Source: JAAZIN01 sp964464625
Lineage (GTDB): Bacteria > Bacillota > Dethiobacteria > DTU022
Assembly: GCA_964464625.1 (NCBI GenBank)
Contig: CAYXKD010000095.1
Coordinates: 1-6,607 of the forward strand
Reading direction: 5' to 3'
Length of the DNA: 6,607 nucleotides
Shown here: one piece after another, positions 1 through 6,331 of the stretch
Layout: every line of letters starts with the position of its first letter
How positions within the stretch are numbered: the first letter of the stretch is position 1
Position numbers and translations under genes: made by a program
The notes under the pieces: model-generated
Seen by the model: only the letters and a program-made list of their open reading frames with translations
Database searches by the model: none
What the model was told of the DNA's origin: nothing

Positions 1-244
1 AAGCGCAGGCCCGGGAGATCTCCTCCACGGCGATGGCGTAAGCCAGGTAGCCGTCGCCCGTGCCCCCGTACTCCTCGCTAAAGGGGAGGGCGAAGAGATC
101 AAGGCGGCCCATCTTCTCGATGATCTCCGCCGGGAACCTCTCCTCCCGGTCCAGCTCCGCCGCCACCGGGGCCAGCTCGTTATCGGCGAACTCGCGAACC
201 ATCTGCCGGATCAACTGCTCTCCCTCATTAAGCTGAAAATCCAT
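1..244 (-). CDS. Acyl-CoA dehydrogenase, N-terminal fragment (runs off the left edge)
   Basis: The minus strand reads 81 codons from an ATG at 244-242 with no stop before the window edge. The product begins MDFQLNEGEQLIRQMVREFA and continues with an ELAPVAAELDREE stretch, a FPAEIIEKMGRLDLFALPF segment and an EEYGGTGDGYLAYAIAVEEI segment. This matches the all-helical N-terminal domain of the acyl-CoA dehydrogenase family, flavoproteins that oxidise acyl-CoA to trans-2-enoyl-CoA and pass electrons to electron-transfer flavoprotein. The start is well supported: a full AGGAGG (complement of 251-256) lies 6 bases upstream. The FAD-binding and catalytic regions lie outside the window, so the substrate (short-chain, branched or other acyl-CoA) cannot be told. 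The fragment is strongly GC-rich and transcribed away from the GGDEF-EAL gene. Confidence 0.9.
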   Translation of the reverse strand, partial: MDFQLNEGEQLIRQMVREFADNELAPVAAELDREERFPAEIIEKMGRLDLFALPFSEEYGGTGDGYLAYAIAVEEISRACA

Positions 245-349
245 GCACAACCTCCTTTCATTCTTTCGCTGATTGTTGGAAAGGGACGCCTCAGTTTGTA
301 TCGCTTTGCTAACATTACCCCCTGTCAACACCACCAGCGCCATACTGCT

Positions 350-446
350 GCTGCCGGAAAGAAGGTCTGCCCGGCAGCCCTTTCTCCCTGATGCTTATGC
401 AACAGCCGTACCAAACCGCTGAACCGGCAGTTTTCCGCTCTGCCGG
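350..446. repeat. Two hairpins built from the same 7-base inverted repeat
   Basis: CTGCCGG occurs at 351-357 and 440-446, and its complement CCGGCAG at 371-377 and 424-430. The first pair forms an 8-bp stem (350-357 with 371-378, loop of 13). The second forms a 7-bp stem (424-430 with 440-446, loop of 9) and is followed by GCACTTTT. Because all four arms match, the outer arms could also pair with inner arms of the other hairpin. No real T-tract follows either stem, so a terminator call would be weak. Function unknown. Confidence 0.5.
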
Positions 447-717
447 GCACTTTTCAAAAATAAGGGAGGCGCCGCCATTTTTAAAAGCGTCCTCTACTCC
501 GGACACAAGCTGGACACGTTGTCCTTTAATGCGAACAAATAGCTGGCTCTATGGAGGTAAATTCTATTTATCCACATTTATTTGTTAAAAATGATAAGGT
601 TCTAAAAATTCATGATAATAGGCAGGTAATTAACAAAATATGTAGAATGTTATATCTAAAATAACAGACTGGCACTGTTTTATATTTCATATCGCGTGAG
701 GGTGGAACAGATTCTTT

Positions 718-724
718 AAGGAGG
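718..724 (+). promoter_or_regulatory. Ribosome binding site of the GGDEF-EAL gene
   Basis: AAGGAGG lies 5 bases before the ATG at 730. It is close to a perfect anti-16S match and fixes this start over any other in-frame codon. Confidence 0.9.
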
Positions 725-729
725 AAAAG

Positions 730-3222
730 ATGGGTAACCTTGAAGAGAAAGAGCAATCTATTATTGAAAGCATCCAGGACGCATATTGTGAAATCGATCT
801 TGCCGGTACCTTTACCCGTGTCAATCATGCTGCCTGTGATATTTTCGGCTACACCAAAGATGAGATCATCGGGGTAAATTACCGGGATTATACGGATGAG
901 GCCAATGCGGAAAAAGCTTTTAAAGCATTCAATGAAATTTATTCAACGGGATCCCCGGGCAAACTTTTTGACTACGAGCTGACCAGAAAAGATGGCACAA
1001 AGCGGCAGGTTGAACTGTTTGCTTCGCTGATCAAGGATGAATCAGGTACACCCCTGGGATTCCGCGGCACAGCCCGGGATATCACTGAGCGCAAGCAGAT
1101 GGAAGAGCGGTTATGGAGCTCCGCAGAGAGATACCGCACCATCATAGAGGATATGGAAGATGCCTATTTTGAGCTGGACTTGCGAGGCAGATTTACCTTT
1201 GCCAACAATGCCGTAAGCAGGCAATTAGGCTACTCCAGCAGCGAATTGATCGGGATGAGCAACCGCCGTTACGCAAATAGAAAAAATGTCCGGGAAATGG
1301 CGAAAGTTTTCAGCGGGGTCTATAGAACAGGGATCTCTGTTAAAACCCATGCTTTTGAGCTCATCAGGAAGGATGGCAGCAAATTCTACGCTGAAATATC
1401 GGTTTCTTTGATCAGGAACAAAAAGGGAGAGGCCGTCGGTTTCCGGGGCATCGCCCGGGATGTCACTGAGCGCAGTCAGATGGAAGAGAAAATAAGGCGC
1501 TCCGAGGAGAGATACCGCACCATCATAGAGGATATGGAAGACTCCTATTTTGAGCTGGACCTGAGAGGCAGGATTACCTTTGCCAACGAGGCTTTATGCA
1601 GAAATTTAGGTTATTCTCACAGTGAGATTATCGGGATAAACAACCGGAACTATGCGGAGGAAAAAACTGCTCAGGAAATGGATAAAGTTTTCAACGGGGT
1701 TTATAGAACAGGGATCCCTGTTAAAACTCATGCCTTTGAGCTCATCAGAAAGGATGGCAGCAAGCTCTACGCTGAACTGTCGGTTTCTTTGGTCAAGAAC
1801 AAAAAGGGAGAGACTGTGGGATTCCGGGGCATCGCCCGGGATATAACTGAGCGCAAGGAGTACGAGAAACAGATCCGCCACATGGCTACGCACGATATCC
1901 TCACTGGACTGCCAAACCGGATCATGTTTGGTGAGTTGTTGCAACAAAACATACAGTATGCCCGGCGTTACAGGCAGCAGTTTGCCCTCCTGTTCATGGA
2001 TCTGGATGGTTTTAAAACCATCAATGATACTTTTGGGCATGACACGGGCGATCAGATGTTAATAGTCTGTGCCGCAAGACTGCAGCAGGCGCTGCGCGCC
2101 TCCGACTTTATCGCCCGCCTCGGCGGGGACGAGTTTGTCATCCTGGTGAAAGACGTATTCGACAATAATAAGCTGATCACACTGGTCAACAAAATTCTGT
2201 CGGTTGTTCGAGAACCCATTGTCATCAGAAAGCAAGAGCACTGTTTCACCGCCAGCATTGGCATTAGCATTTATCCGCAGGACGGTCAGGATAAGGGGTC
2301 TTTGATGAAAGCTGCCGACCTGGCAATGTATTCAGCCAAAGAAAAAGGCAGCAACAATTATCAATACTTTTCCATGGGAATTAAATCACAATTACAAAAA
2401 AGAAACCTCTTTGCAAAGCATCTTCCCTATGCGCTGGAACGGGGTGAAATTTTTGTAAAGTATGAACCTAAAGTGGACCTGAGGAGCGGGATAATTACCG
2501 GCGTGGAAGCGAAGATGCGCTGGCAAAATCCCACCCTGGGCCTGGTAACCCCGTCGCAATTGTTACCGGTAGCTGAAAGCACAGCTCTGATTATCCCCAT
2601 TGGCAGGTGGGTTTTAGAAACTGCCTGTATGCAAAATACAGCCTGGCAGCGCCAGGGACTGCCGAAAATCAGCATGGCTGTTAATATTTCACACCGCCAG
2701 CTCATGGATGAAGGGTTAATCGAAGCCATTAGAGATGCTCTCGCGGAATCGGGCATGGAAGCTGAGTTGCTGGAACTTGAAATTGCCGAAAACCTGCTGA
2801 TGACTTATTTCCCCCACATCGTAAATATGTTTAACCGGCTTAAAGAACTGGGGGTGCGGCTGACCCTGGATAATCTGGGAACAGGTTATTCCACCATCAC
2901 TCAAGTCAGGAATCTGCCTGTGGATATCCTTAAAATAGACCGATCTATTATCGGCAATATCCCTGAAAATAAAGTTGATACGGCTATTATCCAGGCCTTC
3001 ATCGGTATCGGCAAGGCACTGAATCTGGAAATTGTTGCCGGGGGTGTTGAAACGCCAAAGCAGCTGGCTTTTGCGAGAGACTGCGCCTGCGATATGATCC
3101 AGGGGTTCTATTTTTCCAAGCCCCTGTACCCTGACGATTTTGCCCAATTGCTGTGCAAAAATGCAGCCTGCCCCCAAAAATGGGACATGGAAAAGGATCC
3201 TTCTTCTCCCGACACTGCTTAA
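730..3222 (+). CDS. PAS-PAS-PAS-GGDEF-EAL protein; probable diguanylate cyclase with degenerate EAL domain
   Basis: An 830-residue protein without membrane segments or signal peptide, so a cytoplasmic sensor. Three PAS/PAC modules end in DITER (117-121), DVTER (244-248) and DITER (371-375), an exact 127-residue period, and are joined by short charged helical linkers. The GGDEF domain follows (about 378-545): HDILTGLPNR at 388-397, an intact GGDEF at 465-469, and RASD (456-459) exactly five residues before it, the usual product-inhibition I-site. It should therefore make c-di-GMP from two GTP under feedback control. The EAL domain (about 570-812) is recognisable but altered: EAL reads EAK (593-595), the usual DDFGTG reads DNLGTG (714-719), and the usual AEGVET reads AGGVET (770-775). 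N652, E687, K735, E774 and Q791 are kept. Loss of a metal-binding Asp and of the conserved Glu suggests no phosphodiesterase activity. The PAS ligand is unknown. The gene stands alone, between AT-rich DNA and the PhzF gene. Family call firm; the catalytic state is inference. Confidence 0.95.
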   Translation: MGNLEEKEQSIIESIQDAYCEIDLAGTFTRVNHAACDIFGYTKDEIIGVNYRDYTDEANAEKAFKAFNEIYSTGSPGKLFDYELTRKDGTKRQVELFASLIKDESGTPLGFRGTARDITERKQMEERLWSSAERYRTIIEDMEDAYFELDLRGRFTFANNAVSRQLGYSSSELIGMSNRRYANRKNVREMAKVFSGVYRTGISVKTHAFELIRKDGSKFYAEISVSLIRNKKGEAVGFRGIARDVTERSQMEEKIRRSEERYRTIIEDMEDSYFELDLRGRITFANEALCRNLGYSHSEIIGINNRNYAEEKTAQEMDKVFNGVYRTGIPVKTHAFELIRKDGSKLYAELSVSLVKNKKGETVGFRGIARDITERKEYEKQIRHMATHDILTGLPNRIMFGELLQQNIQYARRYRQQFALLFMDLDGFKTINDTFGHDTGDQMLIVCAARLQQALRASDFIARLGGDEFVILVKDVFDNNKLITLVNKILSVVREPIVIRKQEHCFTASIGISIYPQDGQDKGSLMKAADLAMYSAKEKGSNNYQYFSMGIKSQLQKRNLFAKHLPYALERGEIFVKYEPKVDLRSGIITGVEAKMRWQNPTLGLVTPSQLLPVAESTALIIPIGRWVLETACMQNTAWQRQGLPKISMAVNISHRQLMDEGLIEAIRDALAESGMEAELLELEIAENLLMTYFPHIVNMFNRLKELGVRLTLDNLGTGYSTITQVRNLPVDILKIDRSIIGNIPENKVDTAIIQAFIGIGKALNLEIVAGGVETPKQLAFARDCACDMIQGFYFSKPLYPDDFAQLLCKNAACPQKWDMEKDPSSPDTA
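1131..1892 (+). repeat. Tandem internal duplication of a PAS module (381-base period)
   Basis: Bases from about 1131 to 1511 and 1512 to 1892 are two copies of one unit encoding the second and third PAS domains. Long identical runs occur at exactly 381 bases offset, for example the stretch encoding YRTIIEDMED at 1128 and 1509. Compared by eye, the proteins agree at about 89 of 114 positions (roughly 78%), and many codons are conserved as well. The first PAS module has the same length but is far more diverged, so one older and one recent duplication are likely. Confidence 0.85.
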
Positions 3223-3226
3223 TCCG

Positions 3227-3242
3227 CACCGGGGCACCGGTG
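3227..3242 (+). terminator. Small GC hairpin just after the GGDEF-EAL stop codon (weak terminator candidate)
   Basis: CACCGG (3227-3232) pairs with CCGGTG (3237-3242) around a GGCA loop, 4 bases after the TAA. The stem is only 6 bp and no T-run follows, so it is a poor intrinsic terminator. It could instead limit 3'-end decay. No better terminator is visible in 3223-3390. Confidence 0.25.
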
Positions 3243-3390
3243 GGAGCAACCATGTAAGTAAATTAAGTAAATATGGTCTTCCACGGCACAGTGCTTTTAA
3301 CCGCTGAACAGCAGCCCCGAAATTTCAGTTGCATTGACCTACCGAATCTTTTTAAGAGCTGACCTCATTACCCATTTCTGTTTATAGCGC

Positions 3391-3419
3391 TTGTCCCTTT
3401 GAGGAAAATTCAATATGAT
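3391..3419 (+). promoter_or_regulatory. Candidate sigma-A promoter for the PhzF-family gene
   Basis: TTGTCC (3391-3396) and TATGAT (3414-3419) are separated by 17 bases, with 4 of 6 and 5 of 6 matches to the housekeeping consensus. Transcription would start near 3426, giving a leader of about 54 bases that carries the ribosome binding site at 3467-3473. A weaker pair lies slightly upstream (CTGACC at 3359, TATAGC at 3383, 18-base gap). Confidence 0.45.
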
Positions 3420-3479
3420 TATGTCAGGGGGGCGCTGTATTATTATTCCATTAAGATATACTCTCTGGAGGGGATATTT

Positions 3480-4367
3480 ATGACTGATAAAACCTTTTTC
3501 ATAGTTGATGTCTTCGCCGAACAGAAATATGCCGGCAACCAGCTGGCGGTCTTTCCCTCTGTGGGCAGCTTCACCGCTGAAGAGATGCAGCTTATCGCCA
3601 GGGAAACAAATTTCTCAGAGACCACCTTTATCATGCCCGGCAGGCGGGAAAAGGGCGGTTTTGATGTGCGCATCTTCTCCCTCGACGAAGAGCTTCCCTT
3701 TGCCGGCCATCCCACCCTGGGCACCGCCTATATCATCCAGCGCCAGATTATCAAAGAAGAGGTGCCGCAGATCATCCTCAACCTGCCCGTGGGACCCATA
3801 CCCGTGGATATTGCTTACAGTAAGGGGGAGCCGCAGGAACTTTTCATGCGGCAGCAGCAGCCCTCATTCGGCGCCCTTATCGAGCCCGATCCGGTGGCCA
3901 GACTGCTGAACATCGATGCGGCGGAGATTGACAGGCGCTTCCCCATCCAGGAGGTCTCCACAGGCCTCCCCTTTATTATCATACCGCTGAAAAGTTTAAA
4001 AACGCTGAGCGGGATCAGGGTGAACATTGATCGCTTCATGAAATTTGTAGAGCATCGCGAAGCAAAGTCCCTCTATCTCTTCTGCTCGGAAACATACCAC
4101 GAGCACAATGACCTTAACGCGCGGATGTTCGATCACTATCACGGCATCCCCGAGGATCCCGCCACCGGCAGCGCCGCCGGCTGTCTTGCCGCCTACCTGA
4201 TAAAACAGCGCTACTGCGGGACAGCGGAGATCAGGCTGCGCCTGGAGCAGGGCTTTGAAATCAAACGCCCCTCGCTCATACTCATAAGCGCTTCAGAAAA
4301 AGGCGAAGAGATGGAGATCAATGTGGGGGGCAGGGTAATCCCTATAGCGGAGGGCCGCCTGCTCTAG
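3480..4367 (+). CDS. PhzF family isomerase/epimerase
   Basis: A 295-residue protein, within the usual 260-300 range of the PhzF/diaminopimelate epimerase-like fold, which has two similar half-barrels and needs no cofactor. Signatures seen: FFIVDVFAEQKYAGNQLAVF at 6-25; NFSETTFI (44-51), whose Glu47 matches the catalytic acid/base Glu of PhzF; AGHPTLG (75-81); STGLPF (160-165); and EDPATGSAAG (225-234), the family's substrate-binding loop. PhzF itself isomerises a dihydro-hydroxyanthranilate in phenazine synthesis, but most members have unknown substrates and no phenazine genes are present, so I give no gene name. The ATG at 3480 is chosen because GGAGGGG (3467-3473) precedes it at good spacing; the frame extends upstream to a TTG at 3399 without a ribosome site. 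Its last 26 bases overlap the end of the convergent membrane-protein gene. Confidence 0.92.
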   Translation: MTDKTFFIVDVFAEQKYAGNQLAVFPSVGSFTAEEMQLIARETNFSETTFIMPGRREKGGFDVRIFSLDEELPFAGHPTLGTAYIIQRQIIKEEVPQIILNLPVGPIPVDIAYSKGEPQELFMRQQQPSFGALIEPDPVARLLNIDAAEIDRRFPIQEVSTGLPFIIIPLKSLKTLSGIRVNIDRFMKFVEHREAKSLYLFCSETYHEHNDLNARMFDHYHGIPEDPATGSAAGCLAAYLIKQRYCGTAEIRLRLEQGFEIKRPSLILISASEKGEEMEINVGGRVIPIAEGRLL

Positions 4368-5577
4368 CCCTGCTGCTGGAGAGGGAGAGCCCCAGGGTGA
4401 TCCAGAACAGGGGCATCACGGCGACGACATCGATGTTGAAAAATCCCTGGATCAGATATGTCAGGATCATCAAAAAGAATAAAAAGCCCCTTTCATTTTT
4501 CCAGGGTCGCAGGAAGAATGAAAGAAAGAGCAGGTAGGATATAAAGGCAAAAAGGCCCATGGTCACGGCAATCTCGATATAGATGTTATGCACCTTGTCA
4601 GCGAAAAGGGTGGGCCTTAGCGGGATATCCAGGTTATCGGGGCCCACGCCGAAAGCCCAGTGCGCGGGGATCATTTTGATCGCCTCTTTCCAGATATAAA
4701 ACCTTCCTGCACCGGCGCCGTCATCCATCTTCAAAGCCATCGATACCTGATCTTTGATGCTGGAGGTCCTTTTGATGAGCTTCCAGTCGTGAAAGGGGGC
4801 CAGCAGGCATGTGACGAGCAGCAGGGTAATACAGATAATCCATACCGCTTTCCTTCTCTTCCGCTCCTTGTAAAAATGAAAGAGTAATATGAACAAAGGC
4901 ACCGGCAGGGCCGCCCAGGCGCCCCGGGTAAGGGTTACAAGCAGCCCGGCATAGATGAGTGCGGCGCAACACAACCAAAAACCTTTGCGGGAGCGCAGGT
5001 AAAAGAAGATCGCTGCAGGCAGAATAAAAACAGCATAACTTCCCATAAAATTGCGGTTGCCCATGGTGGCGTAAGCGTGAAAACCGCGGTGGATATAGTG
5101 GGGGATAAAATTAAAGCCCAGATACTGCAGCACCGCGATGCAGGACACCAGGGCGGCTGACGCCGCCATCCACTTGACGATCCTTTCGGGCCCGGGAAAA
5201 TCAGCGGCCAGCAGAAATAGAATTATGCAGAAAAGGTAGGTGCAAAAACCGGTAAAGCGGTACATGCCGAACCAGGCATTTAGCTGATCTGATGCTAAAA
5301 GTGTCGAAACCAGGGCAAAAGCGAGAAAGGCGCCCAGGGGGATGATGGCGGGATGCTTTACTTTAACCCGGCCGTGTATGATCTGGTAAAGAACAATTGC
5401 CGCCGCCAGGGCGAGCGCCACATACTTGGGCAGGGTAAAACCTGTCCGCTCCCCGGGGATCACCACCAGCGGGTAGAGGGCAGCCATAAAGATCAACACA
5501 AAGAGTTTCCAGCGATCGTCTTTATTCGCTGTATGCGTAAGCCGCTGCATAAGCCCTTTAATTGGATGTACCATCAT
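4342..5577 (-). CDS. O-antigen ligase/polymerase-like membrane protein (Wzy_C type)
   Basis: A 411-residue, strongly hydrophobic protein with about ten or more predicted membrane segments (for example 25-41, 52-67, 77-95, 113-125, 138-154, 180-194, 201-216, 245-260, 337-356, 366-380 and 385-400). Family signatures seen: GNRNFMGSY at 173-181; LVTLTRGAWA at 213-222 with the conserved Arg218; a long outer loop holding AGRFYIWKEAI (290-300) and GVGPDN (310-315); and HNIYIE at 330-335 with the conserved His. Members transfer or polymerise lipid-linked glycans at the outer face of the membrane. In a Gram-positive host this would mean exopolysaccharide, teichoic-type polymer or S-layer glycan rather than LPS. 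The first ATG of an ATGATG (5577) is preferred: GGGAG lies 5 bases upstream, whereas the GTG 12 codons earlier lacks a ribosome site and almost coincides with the predicted transcript start. It stands alone, without other glycan genes in view. Confidence 0.88.
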   Translation of the reverse strand: MMVHPIKGLMQRLTHTANKDDRWKLFVLIFMAALYPLVVIPGERTGFTLPKYVALALAAAIVLYQIIHGRVKVKHPAIIPLGAFLAFALVSTLLASDQLNAWFGMYRFTGFCTYLFCIILFLLAADFPGPERIVKWMAASAALVSCIAVLQYLGFNFIPHYIHRGFHAYATMGNRNFMGSYAVFILPAAIFFYLRSRKGFWLCCAALIYAGLLVTLTRGAWAALPVPLFILLFHFYKERKRRKAVWIICITLLLVTCLLAPFHDWKLIKRTSSIKDQVSMALKMDDGAGAGRFYIWKEAIKMIPAHWAFGVGPDNLDIPLRPTLFADKVHNIYIEIAVTMGLFAFISYLLFLSFFLRPWKNERGFLFFLMILTYLIQGFFNIDVVAVMPLFWITLGLSLSSSRARAGGPPL

Positions 5578-5582
5578 AAAAA

Positions 5583-5587
5583 CTCCC
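5583..5587 (-). promoter_or_regulatory. Ribosome binding site of the O-antigen ligase-like gene
   Basis: GGGAG on the minus strand lies 5 bases before the ATG at 5577. It decides the start and directly abuts a 14-bp palindrome (5587-5600). Confidence 0.6.
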
Positions 5588-5600
5588 AGGTGCGCACCTG
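5587..5600. promoter_or_regulatory. Perfect 14-bp palindrome next to the ribosome binding site
   Basis: CAGGTGCGCACCTG equals its own reverse complement. It lies between the predicted transcript start (about 5616) and the ribosome site of the O-antigen ligase-like gene. A dimeric regulator could bind the DNA, or the mRNA could fold and hinder ribosome access. A second small stem (GTGC with GCAC, about 5601-5614) is adjacent. Confidence 0.4.
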
Positions 5601-5622
5601 TGCTTGCAGGCACCCATACATT

Positions 5623-5628
5623 ATTATA
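5623..5628 (-). promoter_or_regulatory. -10 box of the O-antigen ligase-like gene
   Basis: The minus strand has a perfect TATAAT at 5628-5623. No recognisable -35 element occurs at 16-18 bases upstream (the sequence there is AAAGAG-like) and there is no TGn extension. Transcription would begin near 5616, leaving about 40 bases of leader to the ATG at 5577. A good -10 with a poor -35 is typical of activator-dependent promoters. Confidence 0.45.
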
Positions 5629-5661
5629 TCTAATGGAAAGCGCCGCTCTTTTGCTGTGAAG

Positions 5662-5697
5662 TGCCGCATAGTCTCCAGGCTGATATTTGCCGCATAG
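5662..5697 (-). repeat. Pair of 10-bp direct repeats upstream of the -10 box
   Basis: CTATGCGGCA occurs twice on the minus strand, at 5671-5662 and 5697-5688, 26 bases apart. Relative to a start near 5616 these are about -46 to -55 and -72 to -81, positions suited to an activator. The function is inferred from position only. Confidence 0.35.
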
Positions 5698-5815
5698 ATC
5701 GGAAATGATGCAATATTCTTTATCTTATCCTCTCCCGCTTTGCTTATCAAGCTCTTCCGCAAAACCTGTCGGTATGATAAAGTTAAAACGATCGGCGTCA
5801 TCCCCATCTGCTCAT

Positions 5816-5821
5816 GGAGGG
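5816..5821 (+). promoter_or_regulatory. Ribosome binding site deciding a GTG start of the YqeG-like gene
   Basis: GGAGGG lies 6-7 bases before GTG at 5828. The reading frame is open upstream to 5687, but the upstream codons look non-coding and no other in-frame start has such a site. Confidence 0.8.
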
Positions 5822-5827
5822 TTACAA

Positions 5828-6331
5828 GTGACATCAACTTTTATAAATCTGCTTTATCCGCAACAGCATCTTGAATCAATTTACGAGCTTGATGCCGCCG
5901 CGCTCCGAGCCCTCGGTATCCGCGGGATCATCGCCGATATGGACAACACCCTGGTGCCCTGGAATGACCGCACCGTCTACCCCCGGCTGGCGGCCTGGCT
6001 GGCGCAGCTCAAAGAAGAGGGCTTCCGCCTCTGTATTGTCTCCAACAACAGCCGCGTGCGGGGGGGACAGCTGGCCCTCGATCTTGACATCCCGGCCATA
6101 TGGTATGCCATTAAGCCGCGCCGGCGCGCTTTCCGCAAAGCGCTGCAGATGATGGAGCTGACAGCGCAGGAGACGGCGGTCATCGGCGACCAGATCTTCA
6201 CCGATGTGCTGGGAGGCAACCGCCTGGGGCTCTACACCATCCTGGTCACACCCATTTCCGAAAAGGAATTCCTCTGGACCCGCCTCATGAGAAAGCTGGA
6301 GCGATTCGTGCTAAATTACCTCCAGCGTTAG
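5828..6331 (+). CDS. yqeG: YqeG family HAD phosphatase
   Basis: A 167-residue HAD-superfamily phosphatase without a cap domain, the usual length for YqeG (about 170). All four HAD motifs are present: ADMDNT with nucleophile Asp37 and Asp39; IVSNN with Ser72; AIKPRRRAF with Lys96; and IGDQIFTD (119-126) with Asp121 and Asp126 for Mg2+. The N-terminal LLYPQQHLESIYELD segment is also typical of YqeG. The wider family includes the yeast mitochondrial Gep4 phosphatidylglycerophosphate phosphatase, so a role in phosphatidylglycerol synthesis is plausible but not shown here. The start is GTG with a good ribosome site. The usual Firmicutes neighbours (aroE, yqeH) do not follow within the window. The TAG stop lies inside the first copy of the downstream palindromic repeat, so the repeat has settled exactly at the gene end. 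Confidence 0.9.
   Translation: MTSTFINLLYPQQHLESIYELDAAALRALGIRGIIADMDNTLVPWNDRTVYPRLAAWLAQLKEEGFRLCIVSNNSRVRGGQLALDLDIPAIWYAIKPRRRAFRKALQMMELTAQETAVIGDQIFTDVLGGNRLGLYTILVTPISEKEFLWTRLMRKLERFVLNYLQR

Larger units (their letters stand above)
245..729. other. Gene-poor stretch between two divergent genes
   Basis: About 485 bases without a convincing gene. From the left it holds the leader of the acyl-CoA dehydrogenase gene, with its ribosome binding site at 251-256 and a perfect minus-strand TTGACA at 328-323 that lacks a good -10 partner. Next comes a GC-rich part (about 340-450) with two hairpins sharing the same 7-base stem. A very AT-rich part follows (about 561-690), and then the leader of the GGDEF-EAL gene. 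The only promoter-like pair for the latter is TTAACA (630-635) with TATCTA (653-658) at 17 bases, which is weak. A short minus-strand open frame (stop at 315) has no ribosome binding site and resembles nothing I recognise. Confidence 0.6.

Noticed and set aside
275..300. GGAAAGGGACGC resembling the core of a c-di-GMP (GEMM) riboswitch
   Set aside because: The conserved GACGCAAAGCC-type core and the paired helices are missing, and it points towards no gene close by on that strand.
270..328. Minus-strand TTGACA (328-323) as promoter of the acyl-CoA dehydrogenase gene
   Set aside because: The -35 is perfect, but at 16-18 bases there is no -10; GATACA lies 20 bases away. Mentioned in the stretch note rather than called.
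664..690. TGGCAC at 670-675 resembling the -24 half of a sigma-54 promoter before the GGDEF-EAL gene
   Set aside because: The required GC at the -12 position is absent (the sequence there is TATAT), and the protein has no sigma-54 activator context.
3227..3242. ACCGGTG in the hairpin after the GGDEF-EAL gene as a fourth copy of the GGTGCC repeat
   Set aside because: Only 7 bases are shared and the GTAAAC flank and GGCACC arm in the right order are missing; chance similarity is likelier.
3399..3479. 27-codon upstream extension of the PhzF-family gene from TTG 3399
   Set aside because: There is no ribosome site, it overlaps the candidate -10 box, and the family begins at the FFIVDVF strand just after ATG 3480.
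5755..5778. TATGAT (5773-5778) as promoter of the YqeG-like gene
   Set aside because: The -10 is good, but no -35 or TGn extension occurs at workable spacing, so I do not call it.
5687..5827. Upstream extension of the YqeG-like reading frame to 5687
   Set aside because: The extra residues are serine- and leucine-rich and unlike the family; a strong ribosome site points to GTG 5828 and gives the normal length.
5574..5837. 87-codon minus-strand frame whose TGA overlaps the ATGATG start of the O-antigen ligase-like gene
   Set aside because: The ATGA overlap looks like translational coupling, but the frame has no ribosome site at any start, covers the -10 box and repeats, and resembles no protein I know.
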